Origin: Waddlia sp964635295
Lineage (GTDB): Bacteria; Chlamydiota; Chlamydiia; Chlamydiales; Waddliaceae
Length of the DNA: 24,282 bases
Direction: 5' to 3'
NCBI GenBank assembly: GCA_964635295.1
Contig: CAZWOB010000032.1
Span: 1-24,282 of the forward strand
Positions 7,687 to 15,459 of this stretch are shown piece after piece. Within the stretch, counting starts at the first letter, position 1, and each line of letters opens with the position of its first letter. A program made the translations under genes and the position numbers. The notes under the pieces were generated by a model that saw nothing but the letters and a program-made list of their open reading frames with translations, did no database searches and was not told where the DNA came from.

Positions 7687-9468
7687 TTACTTGATTAATG
7701 CATCGATTTGCTTGTTGACGGAACGGACATAATCAATAAATCCAAATTGAAGGTCGCGTTCGGTTAGTTCATTTGACACATCCGGGGTAACGCCGAGATT
7801 TTCAATCACGTTTCCGTCAGCTCTGTAAGCGAGGGAACCGGTCAATGAATACAGCATCACTCCAAATTGGCTGGTCTGAAAGTATGGTCGTACATACCCG
7901 CCAGCTCCAGCCGTTGTCTTACCAAACAGAGTCGCACGACCGTTATCTTGCAAAATGGCTGGGAACATGTCGCCGCATGAAAAATCCAGCTCGTTTGTCA
8001 ACACAAGGATCGGTTTGGAGTAGTTGACTTCAGGGTGAGGATCGATAGTATCGATACCGAACACATAAGCGGGCTCAGTGCGGGTCAACCCGGAGTCCCA
8101 CTGGTCAACGATCGATTTTGCATAATCGGCGATCTTTCTAACGACTGTTTCGTTCAACGGATACCCGCCTAACGATATTCCCTCAAGGTCCTCGGCTTCC
8201 TCCTCTTCCAACAGTGCTGTCAACTCATTGTAGATGACTGCCATATTGTAAATATCTTCCTGAACAACCACTTCAGTATTTTTAAGCGTGTTCATCGGCT
8301 TATCAGCGAGGAGAGAGAGAATTCCGTACATGTAAAAAAGATTGCCGCCAGGGTTGTCGTTCAGGTCGACGACAAGCGCTTCTGTTTCCTTTTCAAACTT
8401 TTTGATCGTCGCTATCCATTGGTCCATGTAAATGTCTGAAAGAGCACCTCCTGCAGAAAAGTCTGGGATATGGAGATATCCGATCTTTTTACCTTTCTGA
8501 TTTTTGAAGATGTAGGCATAGAAATCGTCTTCAATTCCTGTCTCCCAGATGATCTGGCCGAGAGGAGGAACAAAGCTCTTCTCTCTCCAGTCGTATTCCT
8601 CATCATCCTGGTCATCAGAAGCGAGAAGTTGTGCTGCCGGTGACTTTAACAGGTCCTTAGCCAGGGATACGCTGTAATCTTTGGCGAGATACTTTTCGAG
8701 CTTCTGCCACCGATTAGCGGGTTTGGTCTCTACCTCTTTAACTTGCGGATCATTGACCCACTCCGAAACGTGCAGCCAGGCAAGGTTCACTGTATGTTGT
8801 TTGCCGAAGATAGGTTTGACCGTCAACGTGAAATTTCCTGTCGGAACTGTGTGGCCTCTTTTTCCATAGCGTGCGAACAACATCTTCTGCGCCAACGCAT
8901 AACCTGTGGGAGTGCGGTTTCCTGAAAGTTCTGAATCAATGAGCTGCTCGATCAACTCATGAACCGGAACACCGTTGATCGCGATGATCTCATCGCCGAC
9001 TTTGCATTTCTGCAGTTCATCGATCACGCGGTCAAAGTCATAATCATCGAACTCGAAAGCCAGGTCGGCCATGCTTAGGGAAAGCTGGAACTCGAAGTTG
9101 GTGATGAAGTACCTGTTATTGACGCTTTTGACCACAATGGGGAAAGCCGACCATTCCGAAGAATAAAAAATCGTGCTGACGTGATAGTCGTTCAGAGAGC
9201 CGAGAAAGTTTCTGTAAATGCGTTGATAATCGCGCACTGTTAAGCGGTCGCACTCGATCATACTGGCTTTTGCGTCTTCAAAGGCGGCGTCTGCATCCCA
9301 TTGCAGATACTCCTGCTTCCATTCAGTTGGGGCATACTTGAATGTCAGTGCGTATTTAGCTGCCTGCAATTCCTGCAAAAAAGCTTCTTGTCTGTTCGTA
9401 TCAACCGCTGCATTTGATATCATCGGGATAAACAGAAGAGCTCCAAGAAACATGGATTTTAAGTTCAT
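7687..9468 (-). CDS. cpaf: CPAF, chlamydial protease-like activity factor (S41 family serine protease)
   Basis: 593 residues from the ATG at 9468, chosen because GGGAG lies 8 bases upstream and a signal peptide begins there (MNLKSMFLGALLFIPMISNAA). The open frame could extend to a GTG at 9510, which is less likely. CPAF is a secreted protease that reaches the host cytosol and cleaves host and bacterial proteins after self-processing. Features shared with C. trachomatis CPAF include KYAPTEWKQEYLQWD near 44-58, SLNDYH with catalytic His96, a PDZ-like region (VGDEIIAINGVPVHEL), DLNDNPGGN, LDFSCGD with Ser497, TTAGAGG, and VIENLGVTP with Glu556. The Ser-Glu distance (59 residues) equals that in C. 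trachomatis. The segment about 265-295, where chlamydial CPAF is self-cleaved, differs and is acidic. Divergent from ccsA; own terminator follows. Confidence 0.93.
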   Translation of the reverse strand: MNLKSMFLGALLFIPMISNAAVDTNRQEAFLQELQAAKYALTFKYAPTEWKQEYLQWDADAAFEDAKASMIECDRLTVRDYQRIYRNFLGSLNDYHVSTIFYSSEWSAFPIVVKSVNNRYFITNFEFQLSLSMADLAFEFDDYDFDRVIDELQKCKVGDEIIAINGVPVHELIEQLIDSELSGNRTPTGYALAQKMLFARYGKRGHTVPTGNFTLTVKPIFGKQHTVNLAWLHVSEWVNDPQVKEVETKPANRWQKLEKYLAKDYSVSLAKDLLKSPAAQLLASDDQDDEEYDWREKSFVPPLGQIIWETGIEDDFYAYIFKNQKGKKIGYLHIPDFSAGGALSDIYMDQWIATIKKFEKETEALVVDLNDNPGGNLFYMYGILSLLADKPMNTLKNTEVVVQEDIYNMAVIYNELTALLEEEEAEDLEGISLGGYPLNETVVRKIADYAKSIVDQWDSGLTRTEPAYVFGIDTIDPHPEVNYSKPILVLTNELDFSCGDMFPAILQDNGRATLFGKTTAGAGGYVRPYFQTSQFGVMLYSLTGSLAYRADGNVIENLGVTPDVSNELTERDLQFGFIDYVRSVNKQIDALIK

Positions 9469-9500
9469 GATTATTACTCCCTGAGAATGTTTTTTGATAA

Positions 9501-9530
9501 ATGATAACACAGTATGATGATTGTTATCAA
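9501..9530 (-). promoter_or_regulatory. candidate cpaf promoter overlapping an 8-bp dyad
   Basis: On the minus strand TTGATA (9525-9530), 18 bases, and TATCAT (9501-9506) give a plausible promoter about 25-30 bases before the ribosome site of cpaf. TGATAACA (9502-9509) and TGTTATCA (9522-9529) are a perfect inverted repeat covering both boxes, so a regulator bound there could control cpaf and the divergent ccsA gene together. A TATGAT at 9513-9518 could serve ccsA. Regulation is inferred. Confidence 0.45.
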
Positions 9531-9557
9531 AGAATGACTTGTTTATAGTTTAAGATT

Positions 9558-11357
9558 ATGATTGAAAAATTCATTTACCTATTTCTCTTCATCGCATCGG
9601 CGGCTTTCGGATCATTCCCTGTCGCCCACGAAGGGCGGTTCCATCCCGATGACGTCTACCGCAAACAGATGCTCTACGAGTATTACCACACGCAGTCTAT
9701 CAAGAAAAAACATCGTTCATTGTTGGAACACGATAGCAACGATCCTGTATGGGACCTGCATTTTAACGGGCCCGAAAATACCGCTTTTCCTCTTCTGTTT
9801 GTTCAATCAGCAGAGCTGAAAAATGCGCTCGGACTGAAGGTGAAGGAGTCCCATTTTTCTTTTACTGAAATCAATCAATCGATTTTTCACGATCCTCAGG
9901 CCGGCCGTCGATTTGCGTCCCTTTTAATTGCAGGGCAGCATGTTCCTGGCGACGAGCCGATTGAGCTCAACAGAATAGCTCCCGGCCTCTGGGTCAAAGG
10001 CACGGAAAGCGGTATTGAAATTCTATCGACGCCTAAAGATCGCCCCTGGAGCTTTCTTGAGGTTGGAGCTGTGATTGCGAAAGGAGTCAACAAAAAAGCG
10101 CAGACCGAAGCGGAATCTCTGCTTGGTAAGCTATACCGCTTAAAACGCCTCCCTCCAGCAGATGATCGTTTACAACCCCTGCATATCAGGCTTCAAAGGG
10201 CTGGAGATGATTTCAAAGCGCTTCCCTACCGTGCAATGCCTGGCAAATGGATCTCACTTAGAGCCCTTGCGTTTGATGTTTCAAATTTCACCCCTTATCC
10301 AGATGACCTGTATGTAAAATTGAAAGCAGCATACGAAGCACGAAATATTGATCAGCTGACACAACTATTGAACGAAGGATACCAGACGATTGCCGGTCAG
10401 CCTTATTTAGAAGCAGAAGGAAAAGCACTGACCTATCCCTCAACCTCCCAATTACAAGCAGAGAGTCTTCTGTACAGTCGTTCCTGGTTGATCGCTTGCG
10501 CTGCCCTTTACGCGCTTTCTTTCCTCAGCGGTGTTTTCCTGCAAAATCGAACATACATGTTTTTTGCAGTCGGTGCATTCCTTTTGCACACAGCCATACT
10601 GGTCCTCAGGTGTTATGTACTTGAACGACCGCCGGTGTCCAATATGTTTGAAACCGTGATCTACGTCCCCTGGGTGGCGATGTTAGGAGGATTTCTCCTC
10701 CAACTCTTTTCGAGGGAAAGGTGGCTGATCCTGTCGGCATCCGTTGTGAATGTCCTGCTTCTCATTCTTCTTGAAATTACGCAATTGAACCAACGCCTCG
10801 ATAATGTCCAAGCAGTGCTTGACTCTCAATACTGGCTCACGGTCCATGTCTTGATGGTAGTCGGAAGCTACGGCATGTTCGCTTTGGCCGGAGTGCTCGG
10901 TCATTTTTACCTGATCTCGCGCCTCATCTCAGGAAGACAAACAGACCAGACGGAACGATTTGGAAGACAGATCCTGCAAGCCATGTACCTGGGTACAGCC
11001 CTTTTGATTCCCGGAACAATTTTAGGAGGCGTATGGGCAGCTGAAAGCTGGGGACGTTTTTGGGATTGGGACCCTAAGGAATCGTGGGCCTTTATCTCCA
11101 GCTGCGTCTATCTGATCTGGATCCATGCCTACCGCTTTGGGCATATTCGGTACGACGGACTGGCTGTTGGCAGCATAGTGGGGTTGATGGTGATCAGCTT
11201 TACCTGGTATGGGGTCAACTATATCCTTGGCACAGGCCTTCACAGCTACGGCTTCGGCTCAGGCGGCGAAATTTATTATTACCTCTATTTAGCTGGAGAA
11301 GCGGCCTTTATCGCCGCCTCTCTCTTCGCAATAAGGCCCAAGACGCACTATCCGTAA
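9558..11357 (+). CDS. ccsA: cytochrome c assembly protein CcsA/ResC family (haem handling)
   Basis: 599 residues. After a signal-like start (about 1-18) comes a ~285-residue extracytoplasmic region resembling the C-terminal part of CcsB/ResB-type proteins. From 309 on there are about eight or nine membrane segments. The haem-handling WWD motif is WGRFWDWDPKESW at 498-510, followed by the conserved GVNYILGTGLHSYGF (552-566), including His562. RPPVSNMFE (357-365) and His430 are also typical of CcsA. The protein would deliver haem to apocytochrome c outside the cytoplasmic membrane (system II). A full ResB with its membrane segments is not in the window. The gene is divergent from cpaf and its last 10 bases overlap the end of the minus-strand gene at 11348. 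No strong ribosome site is visible. Confidence 0.88.
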   Translation: MIEKFIYLFLFIASAAFGSFPVAHEGRFHPDDVYRKQMLYEYYHTQSIKKKHRSLLEHDSNDPVWDLHFNGPENTAFPLLFVQSAELKNALGLKVKESHFSFTEINQSIFHDPQAGRRFASLLIAGQHVPGDEPIELNRIAPGLWVKGTESGIEILSTPKDRPWSFLEVGAVIAKGVNKKAQTEAESLLGKLYRLKRLPPADDRLQPLHIRLQRAGDDFKALPYRAMPGKWISLRALAFDVSNFTPYPDDLYVKLKAAYEARNIDQLTQLLNEGYQTIAGQPYLEAEGKALTYPSTSQLQAESLLYSRSWLIACAALYALSFLSGVFLQNRTYMFFAVGAFLLHTAILVLRCYVLERPPVSNMFETVIYVPWVAMLGGFLLQLFSRERWLILSASVVNVLLLILLEITQLNQRLDNVQAVLDSQYWLTVHVLMVVGSYGMFALAGVLGHFYLISRLISGRQTDQTERFGRQILQAMYLGTALLIPGTILGGVWAAESWGRFWDWDPKESWAFISSCVYLIWIHAYRFGHIRYDGLAVGSIVGLMVISFTWYGVNYILGTGLHSYGFGSGGEIYYYLYLAGEAAFIAASLFAIRPKTHYP

Positions 11358-12724
11358 ACGCGACGCGTTGTGGTCACCTCAAGGATTCCCCGCTCCCAGT
11401 CCACTTCACCGACAACGCTGTTCCATTCAGGATTGTATGCAGGAGGATGGTACTCTTCTTCAAGAGGCGGTGCGGACGGAACCACATCTTCAGACAGATC
11501 AGGATACAAACGCTCATCTGTCTGAACCGAGGGCTCAACATTCCCATATTGGGAGACCAATTGGGCGATGGGATCAAAGAAGAGGCTCAATTGCTCATCT
11601 TCACCTTGATCGATCCGTTGCATTTCCCTTTCGGCCCAGCTATTGATCTGTTGACGATTGCGTTCGTGAAGCGCATAGATAGGCGCTGTCATTGATTGGA
11701 AGACGGCATTCAACCGTTCAAGCCTGTTATCATATTCACGGACTCGAGGGTCTACTGCGCCGGCCACGACCAGTGCGCCTCTATGCCCTCTTCCCTCAAT
11801 AACGAGGATATGGCGCTCCCTTTCCAAAGGCTCACGATAATTTGCGTTGAACCATTGAATCCATGGCTGAAGCTGGAGGTCTCTTTGCCGGTCATTCGCC
11901 CACAATCTCTCTTGCTGCTGATTTCTGAGCGATCGTTTATAACCTTCAGTTATCCGGCATACCTGCTTGTATTGCGTTTGGAGTCCGCTATATTGATCAG
12001 ACAGCAATTCAAGTGATGCTGGAACCTCTTCGGAAAAAGCATAAGCGAGCTTTTCCCTGCTTAGGAGACCTGTTTGAAAAAATTCCCTGACTTGCATTCC
12101 CCTCACTCGGTCAAGCCCCTGAACAGCTGTTAGAAAGCCTGAGCGGGTTTTTTCCATCTGCGCATGCCAAAGGTCCTGCACCTCAGATCGCGTGACCAGG
12201 CGCCCCTTTAATTGATTGCCATAGACATAGGAAAACCCTTCAGTTCCCGCACGTTTTCGCTGCTCGATCAGTTTAGGCAACGGATCTTCCCATTGCTTGT
12301 ATTGATCTTTCGCTTGCATTAACCGAATAAATGAGACAAATGAAAATCCAAAACTGGAAAATGAAACGATACTTGTGATGACTACCACTCCTAAAACTGG
12401 AGGGAACGCCGCTCCTGCCGCAACGGCGGCGACTGCAGAGGCAACACCAATAACAAAGGTAACAGCAAAAGCGGAAAAGCTTTGGCTTTTTTGTTGACGC
12501 CAGAACCCCCGTTGATCTGTTCGAATGGGGTCGGAAACCGTGTGTACCCGTACAACACTGTCGATAGATGCCGATTTGACGTAATCGTCCTGGACGCAAG
12601 CATCTTCCCCTTCAAATCCTGATCTTCCCTCATTGGCCGTGACGACATCAACAGCATAGTTGCCGCGCAAATGCGGCTGTTGCTGTCCTCCAAGACCGTG
12701 AATAAGTAAATTACAAAAGCTCAT
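11348..12724 (-). CDS. Inc-like membrane protein with YPDL, PSAP and PPAY late-domain motifs in its tail
   Basis: 458 residues, no signal peptide, no family recognised. Residues 82-136 form a bilobed hydrophobic region (Ala/Val/Gly-rich, a short polar turn at Pro108-Pro109, then a second lobe), the usual topology of chlamydial inclusion-membrane proteins. The long soluble part (140-395) is charged and helical, with coiled-coil potential around 325-370. The acidic tail holds LYPDLSE (406-412), PSAPP (416-420) and PPAY (427-430). These match the binding motifs of ALIX (YPxL), TSG101 (P-T/S-A-P) and the WW domains of NEDD4-family ligases (PPxY), all within 24 residues, as in retroviral Gag. If the protein is in the inclusion membrane the tail would face the host cytosol. 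AAAAGGAG at 12733-12740 fixes the start. Function is inferred; the motifs are seen directly. Confidence 0.8.
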   Translation of the reverse strand: MSFCNLLIHGLGGQQQPHLRGNYAVDVVTANEGRSGFEGEDACVQDDYVKSASIDSVVRVHTVSDPIRTDQRGFWRQQKSQSFSAFAVTFVIGVASAVAAVAAGAAFPPVLGVVVITSIVSFSSFGFSFVSFIRLMQAKDQYKQWEDPLPKLIEQRKRAGTEGFSYVYGNQLKGRLVTRSEVQDLWHAQMEKTRSGFLTAVQGLDRVRGMQVREFFQTGLLSREKLAYAFSEEVPASLELLSDQYSGLQTQYKQVCRITEGYKRSLRNQQQERLWANDRQRDLQLQPWIQWFNANYREPLERERHILVIEGRGHRGALVVAGAVDPRVREYDNRLERLNAVFQSMTAPIYALHERNRQQINSWAEREMQRIDQGEDEQLSLFFDPIAQLVSQYGNVEPSVQTDERLYPDLSEDVVPSAPPLEEEYHPPAYNPEWNSVVGEVDWERGILEVTTTRRVYG

Positions 12725-12858
12725 GGCTTCATCTCCTTTTCATAACAAAAACGAAGAAAAAGGTATTTGATCTGGTTTAAGAGGGAATTAAGAAAAAATG
12801 AAGTGTTTGATAAGAATATCTTTACTGTTTCTTAACAGAAATTATTTATCATGATTAT

Positions 12859-15459
12859 ATGATTTCAAGTGTTAATTCCTTTATTAAGAGTGTCCTTGAG
12901 CGAGAACTGGACCCAGGGCATTTGGAGGCGCAAGCCTCTTCTATTCCTATGCCCGCGGCATCTTCAAGTTCTAGAGCTGAATGGACGCCTATTAGAAAAA
13001 AGGTGAGCAGAATTGCAGCGCCTTCCGCAGAGGGAATTTTAACCAGTTCCTCTCCTGAGGAAGCAGTGAAAAAATTACAGGCATTTTACCGTTTTGCTGG
13101 AAAAATTGAATCCCTGCAAAGGCATTTAAGAGAAAGCGTCCCCCCGGAAAATCCAAAAGACCTTGTCGCTTTTTTATCGATAGCTCAGGCTATTGCGGCA
13201 TCTCCCACTTGCGTTTTCGGTAAGCACCGAATGCAGTCTCTGATCAACGATTTTTACCGCACTCAACTAATCAACGCTTACTCCCGTTCAGACTTTGTCC
13301 TCTATCTGCTCAACCATGAGCAAAAATGGCTTCTAGAATTTTTCGCGGAAAATGGTTGGGATGTAAACGCCCCTCTGAGCAGCAAAGGTCATACCCCTTT
13401 GCATTTCGCATGTTCCTCGGGGAATAGAGAAATGGTTTCCTGGCTGCTTGAACATCACGCAAACATCCATCTTTCATGTAAGAAGAAATACACTCCCCTG
13501 CACTTTGCTGTGATCAATGGCAATCCTTCAGTCGTCGCCCTCTTATTAGAGAAAGGCGCGAATGCCAACGCGCATAACAGTGAACTGGATACTCCCCTGC
13601 ATATGGCGTGCGATCGATCGAACCTTGCGGTCACACAGTTGTTGTTAAATGCCGGAGCGTGCCCAAACGCAGTAAATGACGAAGGATATGTTCCTCTTCA
13701 TTACACTTTCAAATGTACAGACCTCAACCTCCTTCTCCTTCTTCTGAAAAACGGAGCAAAACCTCATATCCAAAGCCGCCACGGAGATACGCCCCTTGCC
13801 CTGTTCATTGAGTCCGGGCCGGTCGCATTACTCGCGGAGCTTTTTTCTCAACATCCGGCCGTCATATCGGTCTTGGAAGATGGGGAACCCGATAAATTCA
13901 ACCGGCTGATAAAGAAGGCAGACAATTATATCCAAACATCCCAATCGACACCGCTTGAGATCCCGTATTTACTTGGTAATTTTCAGCTTGCCAAAGAGTT
14001 AGTGAAAAGGATGTCTAAAGAGGACTACCTGACAGGAATAGAACGCATCCGCACAAAATTCCCAGAAGCAAATGTCGACCTGCTATACGATGCCATGACA
14101 GAACTTACTCAATCACATATTTTGGAGTCGGGAGAATTGCTCGCAATACGTCCGCCTGAATCAATGGAGATGGACGAGTGGGAGAACACACTCGGTGAAA
14201 TCGAGGTTGGGCAATTGTTAGTCATGTTTGATGAAATCAACTTCGAACATTCCGACCAGCCCGGTTATATAGATCCAGTTTCGATTGTCGACGCGAACAG
14301 GGATCATTATACAGTTGAACAGCTTACCGACAAGCTGAAGGAATTTTTCACAGATCTGGAAAACCACGTACCGAAAACAGGGACTCCAAAAATTCCCAGC
14401 GGAGATCCTCAAGGGGACCTGTTAGAGATCAAAGAGGCTTTGTCCGCAAACATATCAGATCAGGATCAAAAGGATAAACTGATCACTCTTTTGAACGCCT
14501 TGATCGACTATTACGATCTTGAGAAAAAAGCTGTTCCGATCGATCAACCAGCTTCAGATCTTCTGGCAATGATTGAAAACTTAAGAGCAACGCCGTTAGC
14601 CCCCGACCTTCTGGACAAACTTACAGACTTATGCCATGCGGCAAAAGCGTTGAACATCTGGTACCAGCATTTGAACAAGACTGTAAAAGCCATTCTTTAT
14701 CACGTTAAAGAGAAATCGACTGAAGAAAAAAGCGATACAAATCCCACGCCCTATGCTCTTACGGTCATCGAACTAGCCCTTGCCGGAGGTCTCTGCGGAA
14801 CGCGATACCTAAACGACGCCACCTATATCTATAGTCAATTGGCCGGTGACTTTCCTACGTTGCGCAATCAGATCCTGAGAAGGTTGCAACAGCTTCACCA
14901 CAGGATTGCCCAAAGCCTGGTGAATTTTGATCATGTGCAAAACGTGCACATTCTCAATCGAATCCTGCAGATTATCGACGAAGGAGCAGGGATCACAGAT
15001 GCAGCAAAAAGAAGACGGTTCTACTTCAATGATATTAGCGCTCCGAGCCAATTGGATGCCGTTCAAGTCAACAAACGGTTTAACGATGGGTATTATCCTG
15101 CGAGCGTGATTGATGAAATAGAAAGTGCGATCAACGGGCCAGGAGCTTCGATCGACAAAGACCTGGTGATCGACTGGTTTAAGGAAAACCTCCCTCAGGA
15201 TTGGGAAATGGCCAAATACACACAAATTGCCCAGGAAGTCACAGGGATGAGTAAATCCGTCGCCGCTGAATATCTTAGGGAAAATCACGACATCTGGGTG
15301 AGTGAAACTCAGACCATCCCCCAACAATTGGAAACTGAACGGGTTTTCAATTACTTAGAAAAAAAGGTGGTCGATCCAAAGACAGGTAAAATTACGCATA
15401 CAGCAATGATTTATCTGCTCGAAAATTTAGGGGTATTATCTTGTGATGACGATGGGTAA
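12859..15459 (+). CDS. ankyrin-repeat protein with a large uncharacterised C-terminal region (probable effector)
   Basis: 866 residues, no signal peptide. A Ser/Ala-rich N-terminus (about 20-65) leads into five ankyrin repeats at about 155-330: GHTPLHFACSSGNREMVSWL, then YTPLHFAVINGN, DTPLHMACDRSN, a weaker YVPLHYTFKCTD and DTPLALFIESG. Ankyrin repeats bind partner proteins and are common in effectors of amoeba-associated bacteria. The remaining ~530 residues are mostly helical and unrecognised. They include an Asp/Glu-rich part (430-560) and a compact motif LAGGLCGTRY (641-650) followed by long helices, possibly a catalytic or binding domain. No clear ribosome site precedes the ATG; a later start is possible. 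The last 24 bases overlap the end of the minus-strand phosphatase gene. The neighbour upstream is divergent. Confidence 0.85.
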   Translation: MISSVNSFIKSVLERELDPGHLEAQASSIPMPAASSSSRAEWTPIRKKVSRIAAPSAEGILTSSSPEEAVKKLQAFYRFAGKIESLQRHLRESVPPENPKDLVAFLSIAQAIAASPTCVFGKHRMQSLINDFYRTQLINAYSRSDFVLYLLNHEQKWLLEFFAENGWDVNAPLSSKGHTPLHFACSSGNREMVSWLLEHHANIHLSCKKKYTPLHFAVINGNPSVVALLLEKGANANAHNSELDTPLHMACDRSNLAVTQLLLNAGACPNAVNDEGYVPLHYTFKCTDLNLLLLLLKNGAKPHIQSRHGDTPLALFIESGPVALLAELFSQHPAVISVLEDGEPDKFNRLIKKADNYIQTSQSTPLEIPYLLGNFQLAKELVKRMSKEDYLTGIERIRTKFPEANVDLLYDAMTELTQSHILESGELLAIRPPESMEMDEWENTLGEIEVGQLLVMFDEINFEHSDQPGYIDPVSIVDANRDHYTVEQLTDKLKEFFTDLENHVPKTGTPKIPSGDPQGDLLEIKEALSANISDQDQKDKLITLLNALIDYYDLEKKAVPIDQPASDLLAMIENLRATPLAPDLLDKLTDLCHAAKALNIWYQHLNKTVKAILYHVKEKSTEEKSDTNPTPYALTVIELALAGGLCGTRYLNDATYIYSQLAGDFPTLRNQILRRLQQLHHRIAQSLVNFDHVQNVHILNRILQIIDEGAGITDAAKRRRFYFNDISAPSQLDAVQVNKRFNDGYYPASVIDEIESAINGPGASIDKDLVIDWFKENLPQDWEMAKYTQIAQEVTGMSKSVAAEYLRENHDIWVSETQTIPQQLETERVFNYLEKKVVDPKTGKITHTAMIYLLENLGVLSCDDDG

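Noticed and set aside
9469..9510. Upstream extension of CPAF to a GTG start
   Set aside because: It would place 14 residues before a clear signal peptide, and the GGGAG site is correctly spaced for the ATG at 9468. The extension also overlaps the likely promoter.
11084..11695. 203-residue plus-strand ORF
   Set aside because: It overlaps ccsA and the late-domain gene in other frames, has no ribosome site and no coherent domain pattern.
14809..15327. 172-residue minus-strand ORF
   Set aside because: It lies wholly inside the ankyrin gene, whose frame is better supported, and shows no recognisable domain.
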